Shown piece by piece: positions 51,783 to 62,792 of a stretch of 64,000 nucleotides of DNA. This DNA is from Rhynchopus sp. YZ270_cl-10 (taxonomy: Eukaryota > Euglenozoa > Diplonemea > Diplonemida > Diplonemidae), in contig OZ037847.1 in NCBI GenBank assembly GCA_964035575.1, positions 558,001 to 622,000 on the forward strand, written 5' to 3'. Every line of letters starts with the position of its first letter. Within the stretch, counting starts at the first letter, position 1. Made by a program: the position numbers and the translations under genes. The notes beneath the pieces are model-generated. The model worked only from the letters and a program-made list of their open reading frames with translations, searched no databases and was not told where the DNA came from.

Positions 51783-51823
51783 GTTTTGGATGGCTGAGCC
51801 TCTCTGTGCTTAGCCAAATCAAG
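51783..51823 (-). repeat. H1-like repeat
   Basis: TTGGATGGCTGAGCCTCTCTGTGCTTAGCCAAATCAA: TTGG/CCAA outer and GGCTGAGC/GCTTAGCC inner arms, CTCTC loop. A variant with new but still complementary arms. Confidence 0.75.
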
Positions 51824-52312
51824 AGGGGGTGAGGGGGCAGGGATGATCTGTCACAGCAACGTAGAGGGCTTGAAGACAGCGATCCCTGTTTTCTTGCTTT
51901 TATTTTTATGCTGCTCCGGGAGGAGTCGATATTGACAGGTCGCTGACACAGGGACTTTATACACACCCCCCTGATATTGACAGGTCACCGACAGGTCGTT
52001 GACCGACTTCCGAAAGCACCATTTTATTTTTCATTTTTTTTCTTCTTCGATTTGACAAAGGAAAAGAGGGCAATTTGGCAGTGTAGAAACAGCGCCAAAA
52101 ATACCCTGCAAAAAGAGGGGGAAATGTCTGAAATTTGTCTTTTTTTTTTTTTGTTCCTTTTTGTTCTTTTTTTGTCTAAACACCATATGCCATGGTGTTT
52201 ATATGAACCATTCATATGAAATTTTCCCCCAGTGCATTCTGTTTGCTTTTTTTTGTATTCTACAATCGATCCACAAAAGGCTTTTTTTGATAACCCCTTT
52301 CTTTTTCCGAAA

Positions 52313-52355
52313 ACTTGGTTGTATTAGTGTAGCCACCCTAGAATGTGCTCCACTA
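52313..52355 (-). repeat. H6 hairpin repeat
   Basis: ACTTGGTTGTATTAGTGTAG, CCACCCTAGAATGTGC, TCCACTA. It lies about 290 bp past the stop of the LRR gene. Confidence 0.85.
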
Positions 52356-52644
52356 TTTTTTCTCTCTTTTTTTTTGTCATGCAATTGCCATAGACATTCT
52401 TCACAGTCTGCAATCAACCCCAAGGTTCAGCACTCAAACGGCACACCCAAAATGGATAGCACCCTTACAGAAGCGGTACAACCCCTCCCACACAAGGAGA
52501 TGAGACACTAGAAGGTTCTGGTTCTGACACCCCATTTATCCCCATACCTATACAATGGCAATTCTGCAATGCTTCCTTCGGAGCGACAGCGTGCACCCCC
52601 ACCCCCCTTTCCCCTTTCCCCCATCAAAATATCTATCTTTCTAA

Positions 52645-53400
52645 TCACTGCCTCAGCCCGGTTCTGTCTCCAAAGTAGCCTGCCAGGCCAGCGTTGATAC
52701 CTCCGTGGACAGCCCTCCTGACACAATCGGAAACAGCACTGGTTGTGACTCGAATGTGGTGTGGTTTGTCGTAGTGGAGGTTGAAGAGACGTCGAAAGGA
52801 GGCACGCATAAGACGTGCCTCATGCTTGGCACGGAGCACCTCACTGACACGCTGTTTGTTCTCTGTCAGCTGCGCTCGTAGACGCGGTTGATACCGTTCG
52901 TCGATAAACTCCTCCATAGCGCTGATGCTGAGCCGCGTGATCCTTGGGTTTTCTTGCAGCAATTTGAGAAACACTGTTGAGGTCAGCTTTCCGAAGGAAT
53001 TCTGCGAGAGATCCAACCCGACGATGCCTTGGTGGGTGACGGCAACTTCTGTTACAGCGCAGGCATCTGCAGAGGTGAGGCCACAGTCTCGCATGCACAG
53101 CGCTTTGAGGTCCTTCATTGCATTGTGCCGGAGTGTGTCGAAGAAGGCAAGACATCCTTTGCGTCCAAGCAGCACATTCTCAAGCTTCAGGGAGAACCCG
53201 TACTGATTCGCCTCGTAGCGTTTGAGCTCACCCCACACGGCGCTGTTCTGCCTACACTGCAGACGTCTGCAGCACCGCTCGTAAACCAGCAATGGGGAAC
53301 GCTCCTCAGCAGGAAGCGGTTCCAAGCTTCCGTAGCCCTCAGGCAGCGCGACCTGCTCCTCGCTCATCTGCGTGATCAGAACATCTCCGTTGCCTTGCAT
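52645..53400 (-). CDS. leucine-rich-repeat protein, 251 aa
   Basis: Probable protein-interaction module. The middle has ribonuclease-inhibitor-type LRRs: LKALCMRDCGLTSADACAV, IVGLDLSQNSFGKL and ITRLSIS, about three repeats. Before it is a Cys/Arg-containing segment (RCCRRLQCRQN), after it a basic helical tail (LRAKHEARLMRASFRRLF). No signal peptide or membrane helix. The start ATG at 53400 directly abuts TTCAACAG, so either the mRNA has almost no leader beyond a spliced leader, or this is an internal exon and the true start is upstream. It is the most 5' gene I can support. No orthologue recognised. Confidence 0.75.
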   Translation of the reverse strand: MQGNGDVLITQMSEEQVALPEGYGSLEPLPAEERSPLLVYERCCRRLQCRQNSAVWGELKRYEANQYGFSLKLENVLLGRKGCLAFFDTLRHNAMKDLKALCMRDCGLTSADACAVTEVAVTHQGIVGLDLSQNSFGKLTSTVFLKLLQENPRITRLSISAMEEFIDERYQPRLRAQLTENKQRVSEVLRAKHEARLMRASFRRLFNLHYDKPHHIRVTTSAVSDCVRRAVHGGINAGLAGYFGDRTGLRQ

Positions 53401-53847
53401 CTGTTGAAGTTTATAAGCGCATTTCTAGAACGTCAATCATGAACTTTTTTTTTGGAATTTTCTATGACAGCATGCCTGAATGTTGAGGGTTATTTGGGGG
53501 AGTAAACTTTCAATCAACCACAAAATCTGTTGCGGGAAATTCCGCTAGGGTTGCTTCTCATTCAGAGCAACCACAAGGTGAGAGGCAGAACCATCAGCTG
53601 CCAAGAAGGTGGGTCGTTACAACGCCTGAGATTAGTTGGTAGAAAAGAGAGAGAGAGAGGGGGAAGGGATCGTTTTTAGTGTTTTTGTATGTTAATGGAT
53701 TTTTTTTTTTTTGGAAGGGAGGGTGGGGGGAGAGGGTGGTGATGGGTTTTGTGCAATGGGTTTGTGGGTTTTGGGGTGGTATTTCTAGGTCATGGAGGGG
53801 GGCTTACTTAGCTGGTAAAAAAAAAAGAGAGAAAAAGAAAAAAAAAA

Positions 53848-53883
53848 GTTGTAAGGTGAATGTGCCTCGTGCACATATCTTTA
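53848..53883 (-). repeat. H2 hairpin repeat
   Basis: AAGGTGAATGTGC, loop CTC, GTGCACATATCTT. Followed after 16 nt by an H1 copy. Confidence 0.8.
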
Positions 53884-53899
53884 AAGAATATAAAAAAAA

Positions 53900-53940
53900 G
53901 TTGGTAAAGATGACCATAAGCCTGTGCTTAGATCCACCTT
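53900..53940 (-). repeat. H1 hairpin repeat
   Basis: AAAGATGACCATAAGC, loop CTGT, GCTTAGATCCACCTT: inner stem perfect, outer with a bulge. Confidence 0.8.
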
Positions 53941-54230
53941 GATCACAATCTTATAAAGGGGGGGTATCACGTTTGTTTGAAATCTCCTAAATTTGATTCA
54001 AAAAAAAGGGCAAAAGAGAAAAAAAAAAAATACAAGCTGACGGAGTCAGGGGGGTTTCGCTTTGAGATTTTCTGTGAATTGTTACAGACTGTGAACAGAC
54101 TGTGTTTTGACAAGACTCAGGAAAAAAAAAAAAAACAACAACATTGTTGTAGATAACCCTCCCATTACCTGGTAAACTCATACGGGATTTACTTTTCGAG
54201 ACTTCGAAAATACAGTTCCAAATAAAGAAA

Positions 54231-54277
54231 ACTTGAAAGATGGATGTGCCTCTCCTCCCACATACACACACGTCTTT
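54231..54277 (-). repeat. H2 repeat, long loop
   Basis: AAAGATGGATGTGCCTCTC, then ACACACGTCTTT. Confidence 0.7.
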
Positions 54278-54387
54278 ACCACAATCGTAATCAATCAAGG
54301 AGGCCTTAAATGAAATACTCCTCTCTCTGTGCACAGTGTTATTTCAAGTAAAGCCATTCCTTGATTTTGCTTATCACCCCACCCCCC

Positions 54388-54633
54388 TTTTTTATTTAGT
54401 CAGCGTTCGCTTCGTTACTGGGAAGATCAAATCAGGGCAGCTCTTAAGGGGAAGTACCCTCCACAGTGCGTGACCACCTTCGCTTCCCAGGGGTTAGCCA
54501 TCCCAGCACTTTTTACCCTCAGGCCAAGACCTTCACAGGGTTTCTAGAGGAAGTGCCCCCCCGGATGCAGTTTTAGGTCCAGCCCACGACCAAACAACCG
54601 TAGCAGGACTCGAACCTGCAACCGTGGTATCAC
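54388..54633 (-). mobile_element. SINE-like element with tRNA-derived head (partial)
   Basis: On the minus strand it starts with a tRNA T-arm: GCAGGTTCGAGTCCTGC, with an exact B-box GGTTCGAGTCC at 54606-54616. A unique body of about 200 bp follows, ending in CTAAATAAAAAA. No A-box or acceptor partner precedes it, so the head is 5'-truncated or rearranged. Body and A-rich tail fit a retroposed SINE, but no second copy is in the window to prove it. Confidence 0.5.
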
Positions 54634-54913
54634 TTTTTTTTTGATTTTTTTTTTTGGGTTTTTTTTTTAGAAGACAATACTGGAATACAGAACAAGACAT
54701 TTATCAGGTTGGGGGGAGTAAGGTAGGGCGCCTTATCGTTTCAACTTAGGGCTCCCCACCCTTCCCTACCGACATGATTTTTTTTTTGTTTTTTTTCAAT
54801 TTTTTGATAATAAATCTGGGTTTAGCGGGGCCATTGCACAAAAAAAATATTGTTTTCTCGCGCATGACCTGCACTATCCCCTGGATTTTGTTGTTGTTTT
54901 GTTTGATAACCTG

Positions 54914-54947
54914 TAAGTGTAGCTGCCACGCAAGCAGCCTGCACAGT
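54914..54947 (-). repeat. H6-like hairpin
   Basis: AAGTGTAGCTGCC, then AAGCAGCCTGCACAGT: the centre has changed yet pairs anew (GCTGC/GCAGC). Confidence 0.6.
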
Positions 54948-55297
54948 CCAGGATATCGCGTTGGGGTTTTTTCTTCTTTTTTTTCATTCTCAGGAAAAGG
55001 CCTTTTTGATTTCTGGGAAGGGGGGGTTTTTTTTGAAACCTTTTCGTACGTTTTACAATCAGGCGAGGTGTCGAAGAGAATCGTTTACAATCCACCAGAG
55101 TCCGGAAGATTTTAAACAATAGATAATAGACCATTCGTTTCCGAGAAAAAAGTGTTGAGGGTCCTCAAAGGCAGTGGTCGCTGGGAAGTGAGTGCAAAGG
55201 GAGAAAGGGAGAAGTGAGGCTCAAGGCTGTGGAACACGCCTCTGACGCCAAACACCTGGTCTCGAATACACTGCATAGGGGGGGAAAAAAAAGAAAA

Positions 55298-55338
55298 GTT
55301 TGACGAGATGAACTTAAGCCTCTCGTACTTAGTCACCT
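55298..55338 (-). repeat. H1 hairpin repeat
   Basis: GAGATGAACTTAAGC, loop CTCTCGTA, CTTAGTCACCT. Confidence 0.85.
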
Positions 55339-56282
55339 AAAATGAGGTTTCCGTTTTTTTTTTTTTTTTTTCTTTTTTTTTTTGGCTGAAGGGGAGGAAG
55401 GGCATTGTGCTTCTCGTTTCATTAGAAACAAGGTTTTTGGGGCTTTTTTTCGTCGAAAAAAGACAGTTCATAAACCCGGTGTCGTTGTGACAAAGCACAG
55501 AGATTCCGTGGGGCAAAGTGGGTATTGGATATCTATAATATTTTGCAAGAAAAAAAAAAGGGTGTGGTCGGAACCAGGGAAACGTACTGGATACGTCGGG
55601 AATTTGGGTTCCAATCACACAGGGGGTTTTTTTTGAATGTATAGGTCGTAAAACGCATGCATCTAGGAAGGGGGGGGAAAACAACAGACGTCAACGGTAT
55701 TTCATTGAAACACCGTGTGTACTGTCGAAACTGCGAAAGGCAATCACTGAAGGCGAATATGAGAAGTTCGGTATTTTTGTAGTATCGACAGTCACCTTGT
55801 CCGAGGACGGGTTCTGTACACCCTTTTTTTTTTTAATACCAACTGGCGGCTGAAGAATTCTGATAGTATAAAACATCGGAAAACACAGACCGTAGGTATC
55901 CCCCGAATTCGCAGTGACATTAGTAAACATTTTAGGGAAAAGCAAATAAAATAAAAGAAAACCCGATGAAAGGGGCCCTCGCAGGCACGACAGACATCTG
56001 GATTTGGGAGGCTGAATACAAAAAAAAAACTCTGTTTTATATTATTTCGTTTTGTGTTAAGGTACACTTCCAATACGCAGATATTGCGAGTAGGCCAAAA
56101 AACTTTTTTTTCCTTTTTTTTTTTTTGAGTGTGAACCGAAACAATGGGGACTAGGCGACGTTGGGTGGGAGGGGGTAGTACTAATTTCTCTTTTGCGGTT
56201 TAAAGGGTATTTTTTATAGAGAAATTCGAAAATGCGAAAAGGATTCGTAGTAAAAAAAAACAAGCAAAAACACAAAAGTGAA

Positions 56283-56330
56283 GTTGATAGTGCAAACGCC
56301 TCTGGGACGCAGGCACTGACACTCCGCGGG
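56283..56330 (-). repeat. H3 repeat
   Basis: Near-identical to 9580 through GACACTCCGCGGGT, then truncated. Confidence 0.8.
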
Positions 56331-56617
56331 TAAAAAAAAGGAAGAAAAAAACTAGGCGAGCTGAGGTACCTCACCACCACCTTGCAAGGCCAGAGGGTAA
56401 AGAGTGTCAACCCACTCTCACGTGGAAGATATCACTGCTAAGACGACACCGTCCGGGCAAATTGATAGATTATCAATGCAGGGCTCCTCACCGAACCACC
56501 CTCACAGGATGCAAGCATAAGACAAAAAATAAATTGCAAAAAAATGATACCTGAAACGTGTCATACTCCTCCAAATTTCCAAAATAAAAAAATGAATAAA
56601 ATAAAGGGAGGGGTGAA

Positions 56618-56693
56618 GTTGACAGTGCAAACGTCCTGGAGATGCAAGCACCGCTCCGTGGGTTATCAAAAACCCCCGGAGTGTTGCACTCAC
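56618..56693 (-). repeat. H3 repeat with second hairpin
   Basis: GTTGACAGTGCAAACG, then CTCCGTGGGTTATC...AACCCCCGGAG: both arms changed relative to 9580 but still pair. Confidence 0.8.
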
Positions 56694-56997
56694 AGAGTTG
56701 CTCACAATAAAAACTGTCCCCAAAGAAAGGTAGATATGTGGCCTAAGCTGAGCCATTTAAAAAAAAGAGCAAAGCTTGTAAACTACGTGCTTATTCACCT
56801 TTGAAAAGAACATAAAAAAGGAATTACCTTGCAGGTGTATTGGAAGCATAAAACAAAAAAAAAAAAAAAAAACAGCACAAAATAAGGGGCCAAATAGTTG
56901 GGCGGTAACAGAAGATCCCATTGGAAGGGAGCTAAAAAAAAAAAAAAAAAAAAAAGAGGGTGAAAGTTGGCTGTGCGAGAACACAAGCGGAAACTGG

Positions 56998-58457
56998 CAG
57001 GGTAGATCCTTATTTTCGCTAAAAACGCTAAAAATCCCAGATTTATTTTCGTTTTTTTCCTTTTTTTTTCTCTCCCGTTTTTGAAATTTTTCCGCGCAGG
57101 CCTGACGCTAACTTTCAGGTTTTTGGGAAATCGTGGGGTGTTGATGGTTTGTCCGCGAGCGCAGCGAGCGGGAAAAATGAGTGACGGTCTAAAAAAAAAT
57201 CCAACAAGCAGGTTGGTACCGTACTGAGGCAGAATAGTGGTGTTTTTTTACACATCTCAGCTGTCGTAGAACTAGACCCCAGGGGATAATATAGGTTTTG
57301 GGGGTTTTCGCTGAAACTCGGTCGAGCCCAACCCAGCTCGTTAGGGCCTCCGGCGGAATGTGAGAATTCCGCGGTTATCCTACTGCGGAGTTCGGCACTG
57401 CATTGATATTTGCACCAGGCACACGCAGCGACCTCAGTATATTTACAAAAAGAAACGGCGGTCGTGGCACCCATGGCGAAGCCACGGTACGCAACATTTC
57501 TAAAAATTGCGCTCAAAATTGCAGATATTTACTGCCAAACTAGTCATGGGAAGGGTGGGTTGCAATCTTGCGCCGCAGGCACGGTACGCTACTTTTTTTC
57601 TTTCGCATGCTTCCTTTTCCTTCGGCGTTTGACCAATTAAATCGCATTCTGGCTGTGACCCTTGTCGGACACTGCGCCCTCTGACAAGGGTAATACTTTC
57701 TAGAAACATTCTGAAAAAAAGTGGTAGTGCCCGGCAAGAAAATTTTCAAAATTAAATAGGTAGTGCCGATGCACCAGCAGTTTGGGTGGGCGAGACAGCA
57801 TTGGGTGAACCTCCGCGAGCGCAGCGAGCGGAAATTTTTTTTCGCAGTTTTTGGGCAAAGTTCAAAATCTCACTAAAAATTAAGTGGGGATTTTCGACAA
57901 CAATACTGGGGCCCCTATGGGTTTTTGGATTTTGGCCGAACAGTGTTGTGTTTCTGCCTTGGTCCGGTTGAAGTCTTTATTACTGGATCTCATACTCCGT
58001 ACAGGTGACCCATACCCGACCTTTAACACACACGCACTTCTTCGAAACCTCCACCCTCAGCACCAACCTTTTTACAATGGTCCGCTTTGCGGGTTTGCGG
58101 ACATAGTAATTGTGTTCTTCAAGGTTATGCTTCAAAATCGTCTTATGCAAGGTGACACTGAGAATTGACACTCATTGGTCCTTGTCTTATGAACTGAAGA
58201 CAAATATTAAAGGGGCATTAAGGGGCGGGCCGAAGGCCAGCCAAAAAAAACGGTAGCGAACTTTTATTTTTTTTTCCTTTTGGTTTCCCCCTTATTTTGA
58301 CTTTCTGGATCGATTGCGGACCGTGGTGGTGCCACTCTGTGCCTGGAAATTAGTAGGTAACCAAAAAAATGGGCCAGAGAAAAAAGGAAAAAAAAAAAGG
58401 AAAAAAAAATAAAAAATCTCGAATCCTTATTTTCACTTTCGCTAAGGATCTACCCTG
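56998..58457. mobile_element. non-autonomous hAT-like DNA transposon, 1,460 bp
   Basis: Inverted ends CAGGGTAGATCCTTA (56998-57012) and its complement at 58443-58457, with further similarity (TTATTTTCGCTAA) just inside. Exact 8-bp duplication GAAACTGG on both sides (56990-56997, 58458-58465). Carries CGCGAGCGCAGCGAGCG palindromes twice (57151, 57812) and other short GC hairpins. Segment 57470-57628 matches the inverse of 26838-27000 in another element. No transposase recognised. Confidence 0.88.
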
Positions 58458-59014
58458 GAAACTGGCGTGCCAGGATTTTTTTTTTTTTTTTTGATTTTGA
58501 TTTTTTGATTTTTTTCGCGGGTTAGGAACTCGCGTGACTACTTTTTTTTTTTCCAGGTCTTGGCTATTTTTTTCGACGAAAAGAGAAAAAAAAAAACGTC
58601 ACGCGCGTTCCCAACCCGTGGTTTTTGGTGAATGATGGAATTCACGAACTTCCGTGGGGTGGGGAGAGAAGGGAGAAGGGAAGGGGGGCGGGGAGGTGGC
58701 GGGAAGCGGTATTCGTGGGGCAGCAGCAAACTAGTATCCAGGTTTCCCAAAACCCGCAGGAATTTTTTTCTCCCTCCCCCCAGGGAAAGGTCCGGGTACA
58801 ACATTGGACATCACCCTCCAGGTAAGGGGGGGCTTTGTGTGGCTATTTATTTAATTTAACTTGCGGGGGGGAGTGGAGGAAACAAATATAAATTCATCTT
58901 GCTTTTCCCATTTGCAGAAGAGAAAAAAAAAAGCATACAGGGTGGGAGGCAAAATAGGACTTCCCGTTCTTTTCAAAGCAAAAAAACAAAAAATAAAAAG
59001 CAAAAAATAAAAAT

Positions 59015-59047
59015 GAAAGATGAACGTGCCTCTCTGCACCATCTTTA
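59015..59047 (-). repeat. H2 hairpin repeat
   Basis: AAAGATGAACGTGC, loop CTCTCT, GCACCATCTTT. Confidence 0.8.
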
Positions 59048-59243
59048 AAGGGGAGGGGGTGGTGGAAAAGGGGAAGGCGTGAGCCGAGATGGTGGTTATA
59101 ACAGAGTGCGGCTAAAAAGGTTGGAAGGAGGGAGGGGATGGAAACCCTCACAGGGGAAAAAAACTATTTATCGGGGGGGGGGGGGTTCAAAAGAGAAATA
59201 AAACGATTCACCGCGAGGCATTTTTTTTTGATAAATTGTTGGA

Positions 59244-59277
59244 GTAGTGTAGTTGCCACAGTTGTGCAATCTCCACT
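59244..59277 (-). repeat. H6-like hairpin
   Basis: AGTAGTGTAGTTGCCACA, then TGTGCAATCTCCACT: AGTG/CACT and TTGC/GCAA arms. Confidence 0.7.
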
Positions 59278-59697
59278 GTGTCTGCTTCCAAAAATAGAAA
59301 TTAGATTTCAGGATATGATGCCAAATAAGAAATAAAGAAAGGCTCTTTCGCTTCTCGCAAGCTGTCGTTTTTTTTTTCCCACTGAAAAATAATTTTGGTC
59401 GTGAAAAAAAAGGCAAACAAAGCTAGCTGGCACGCACCGTCAGTCGTTTCTATTACATGTTGCCAAGAACTTCGGTTTTTTTAAAAAAAAATGAATGGAA
59501 AAAGCGAGTCTTCCCAAAGTTAAAAGAACACTGCAGATTTAGTTTATTTTATAAACGATATTTTTTTTTCCTCGGATGGATTATGACTTTTCCCCCCTGA
59601 ATGCAAGTGTTTTTCTCCCCTATGAAGAAGGTATGCGCAACGAGTCTTTTTTTAAAAAACGCGCATTTTTAAAAGAAAGCAGAAAGAAAGAAAAAAT

Positions 59698-59731
59698 TGT
59701 AAGATGAATGTGCCTGATGCACACATCTTTT
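59698..59731 (-). repeat. H2 hairpin repeat
   Basis: AAGATGAATGTGC, tiny loop CTGAT, GCACACATCTT: perfect but for a two-base AA bulge. Confidence 0.85.
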
Positions 59732-59990
59732 AAAAAAGACAAAACAAAAATTATTTTTTTTAGAAAACCAAAAGACAGAACCATAATAGGGCGAGCTGGG
59801 TAGGTGAAGGGGAGTGTGGTTTTTTCCTTCAAAAAGCGTGAAAGAAAAAAAAAAGGGGGGGGTCGTTATAAAATATTTAAAAAAAATCAAGACACTGATA
59901 ATATGTGGTTGGATGTGTGCAAGAAGGGGAACATATCACCTTCGCTCTATTCCCCCTCTTCTTCTTCTTCTTTTTTGAAAAATTGTTGGA

Positions 59991-60038
59991 GTAGTGTAGT
60001 TGCTTCGGTTGTGTTGCCACAGTTGTGCAATCTCCACT
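59991..60038 (-). repeat. H6-like hairpin
   Basis: GTAGTGTAGTTGC, a 12-nt insertion, then the same right half as 59244. Followed at 60056 by H7. Confidence 0.65.
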
Positions 60039-60055
60039 CTTTTTTTTTGTTGTTG

Positions 60056-60115
60056 TGTCGACAATCACCTGCTAGTGCAGGATCTGTGCTCAATGTCGCC
60101 CGAAGGCTAATGTAC
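60056..60115 (-). repeat. H7 repeat
   Basis: GTCGACAATCACC, CTGTGCTCAATGTCG, CCGAAGGC. Relative of the two at 62233 and 62353. Confidence 0.7.
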
Positions 60116-60679
60116 TTAAAAGATTTCTTTTTTTTTTTTGTGTCTTCAAAAAAAAAAAAAAAAAAACAACGCTGTTTTGCGTCTTCTTTGCTGATTTTTT
60201 TTGTCAGTTGGTGGCTCCATTTTTTTTTCTTCTTTTTGACTCGCAAAAGCCTCCAAAAAACAAAACAAAAACAAGGAAAAGAAAAATAAAAAAAAAAAGG
60301 TGTGGAAAGGATGATCTGGCCTGTTAATGGTCACACCGAGATGACATCCCGTATCCACAGGGGAACTTTTTCATCTGCTCCCAACACGGTTCCAAGCTTT
60401 GCACCCAATATTTCGACCTGACGAATCTGGCTAGCTAACCTGGGAAAATCACCTGACAGAATCATCAGCTCTTAAATCCTCTTGGCCTGACCCCCGTACT
60501 GAAGCTGATTTCAAGAGAGCTTTAAAAAAAAGGGGGGTTTTTTTTTGTCCAGTAACTGGAGATCAATTTCTTTTTGGGAATGTGTGTGTGTGTGTGTGGG
60601 GTAAAGAATATACGTCCACTGAAACGTTTTCTCTTTCTGACAGGAAAACTGTGGAGGGGATCAGACCGGTTAAAAATAT

Positions 60680-60725
60680 GTGATTTGAAAAAAAAAATAC
60701 AAACCCTCTCGTGACAGTGTACCTT
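60680..60725 (-). repeat. H5 short repeat
   Basis: GTGATTTGAAA, A run, TACAAACCCTCTCGTGACAGTGTACCTT in the same order as other H5 copies. Confidence 0.75.
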
Positions 60726-61171
60726 GGTGCGTGACCAGTACACCAGATCACCGAACACCGGGGGGTGGACCCGAAAAAAAAAAAAATGATATTTGGTACC
60801 AAGGATGTGGACTGTTCTGTGATTAAAAATTTTTTTTTTTTGCAATTTGCATGAAAGGGGGGGGGAAGGGGTATTACATACAATCTTAGAGTTTTCTCTC
60901 GTTTTGACAAATAAGGGTGAATTGCCCTTCCCAAGAGGAGGACCACCCTTAGAGCCGAACAGATCGTGGGGACTATTACAAAAGAAAAAGGTCAAAATAG
61001 CTATTTGTTAACAACACGATTGTATTGCATTTTGGTGACAATTTTGAACACTCCTAATTTTTTTTGGGGGGATGCATAAAGTGGTTTGGTGAATTAATTG
61101 TCACCCACTGTTATAAAACCACCGTACTAACGCCAATATGGGCCATTAATTTCACTCGAGAATCAATTTGT

Positions 61172-61205
61172 GCCCCTCAAGTACCCTTTTGGGAACTTGA
61201 GGGGC
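61172..61205. repeat. perfect hairpin
   Basis: GCCCCTCAAGT and ACTTGAGGGGC, 11-bp perfect stem, with inner ACCC/GGGA pairing possible. Confidence 0.8.
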
Positions 61206-62232
61206 GTGATTTCTCGAAATAATGACCCAATGATTTGTTGCTAATAAAATTATTATTATTTGTACTCTATTCTGTCAGATTCCGCTTGAAAAATTGGTGC
61301 GTTAAAATCACGAAAACACTTTATTTCACGCTCAGGACAAGCGTGAACATCAGATTACCTGATTTAATTCCACCTATTTCCTTCAGGGGAGTTGCTGTGC
61401 GTGAAAATAAGATTACATGATTCACGCTGGACAGGTACGTGAAGACGAGCTGACGATGCGTCCGTGGGGTCGGAGGAGGTAAGACAAAAGGGGGGAAGCC
61501 ATCAGCACAAAATATCCCCTTCCACCTCCCAGTTTTTGCTGTTCTCACACCCCCCCGCCCCACTCACATCACCAACACCACAGGATTGCTGTTATTTTGT
61601 TCAATGTAATGCCACCAATTTTTCACCCGGAATCTGACTTACAAAATAAAGTTACGGATTAAATGAAAAATCTGGTCGATTTTCACTTGTGGCGGCATGT
61701 ATCCCTTGTAAAACAATTACTCTACTCGCTCAGTGAAGAATTGTGACTCCGGATAAATGCCACCGTGAAAATGAGTCGATGTGATTTTCACTAAATCAAT
61801 AGTTACATTGGTTTTGTGCACTGTGGTCCGGGGGTGGGGCTTGCGGCCCTTTCTTTCGAAGCACACTGTTCGTTGTTTTATATACCCTAAGTTACACCAA
61901 TATGTAAAAAAAAAAACAGCAATAAAACGACTGCTAGCGCAATATCGGGCATCATCTTAAAACAAAACCACCAAATTTGCATTTGGATGCACAAAATAAC
62001 GAAGATCTGGTTTTTGTCCTTTTATTCAAAATAAATAAATAAAAATGAGTGGATGAGAGAGGGGGAAGAGAACGAGGTAAAGAAGACCCAATGGGTGATA
62101 ATATGCATGGTTTGTATGGATCTGGCCTCACAATGAACATGGTATATTGCTGTCGTGGATTTTTCCATGTTTCTGTGTGTTACATTTTTTTTTACAAAAA
62201 AAACAAAAAAAAAAAAAAAAAAAAAAAAAATT

Positions 62233-62327
62233 GTCGACACTCGCCTAAATCACCCACCTTAGTGAATAATTAGGGTCTGTACTTAATGTTGACCGAAGCC
62301 TTCTTTGTTCTACGGAAGGTATAGACG
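62233..62327 (-). repeat. H7 repeat, first of a tandem pair
   Basis: GTCGACACTCGCCTAA...GGGTCTGTACTTAATGTTG, CCGAAGCC...AAGGTATAGAC. Longest hairpin class, about 90 bp. Confidence 0.8.
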
Positions 62328-62352
62328 TTACGTAGCTTGTCTATTTTTGTTG

Positions 62353-62441
62353 TGTCGACAATCGCCTAAGAACCGACTTGGGGCTAATAGGGTCTGCACT
62401 CAATGTTGGCCGAAGCCTTTGTACTACAAGAAGGTATAGAC
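62353..62441 (-). repeat. H7 repeat, second of a tandem pair
   Basis: GTCGACAATCGCCTAAG...GGGTCTGCACTCAATGTTG, CCGAAGCC...AAGGTATAGAC. Starts 25 nt after the first ends. Confidence 0.8.
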
Positions 62442-62704
62442 TTTTTTTTTTCTTGCTTTTCTTTTTTTGACAGTTTTATTTAGAGTTCCTGTTCTTTTTC
62501 TCCTCCAACAAAGACAGCGTTTGGGAGTCTTTATGCTTCAAAGAAAAAGTTCGGCATCTTCCACTCACAATACAAATACAAGGGGAGGGATGGGTGACTT
62601 CGCTTCAGGGGATATTTCTTTGTGATGTTGTTGTTTTTTTTTGTTTGTTTGATTTTTTTTTTTTTTGTATGGGGAAAAGCGCCTGTAAAACGACAGGTTC
62701 TGTA

Positions 62705-62742
<38 letters not shown>

Positions 62743-62792
62743 GTTGACAAGATGAGCTTAGGCAATCCTCATTAAGGATTGCATAGTCAACT
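62743..62792 (-). repeat. H1-like hairpin with long stem
   Basis: GTTGAC/GTCAAC outer, GCAATCCT/AGGATTGC inner arms. A long A tract directly precedes it on the plus strand. Confidence 0.75.

Larger units (their letters stand above)
51489..52644. other. spacer with two repeats
   Basis: No supported gene. H1-like repeat at 51783-51823, H6 at 52313, a direct repeat of ATTGACAGGTC near 51931 and 51974, and T runs. Confidence 0.55.

Noticed and set aside
54600-54640. tRNA gene
   Set aside because: Only the T-arm and B-box are present; there is no D-arm, anticodon arm or acceptor partner. Listed as part of a SINE-like element instead.
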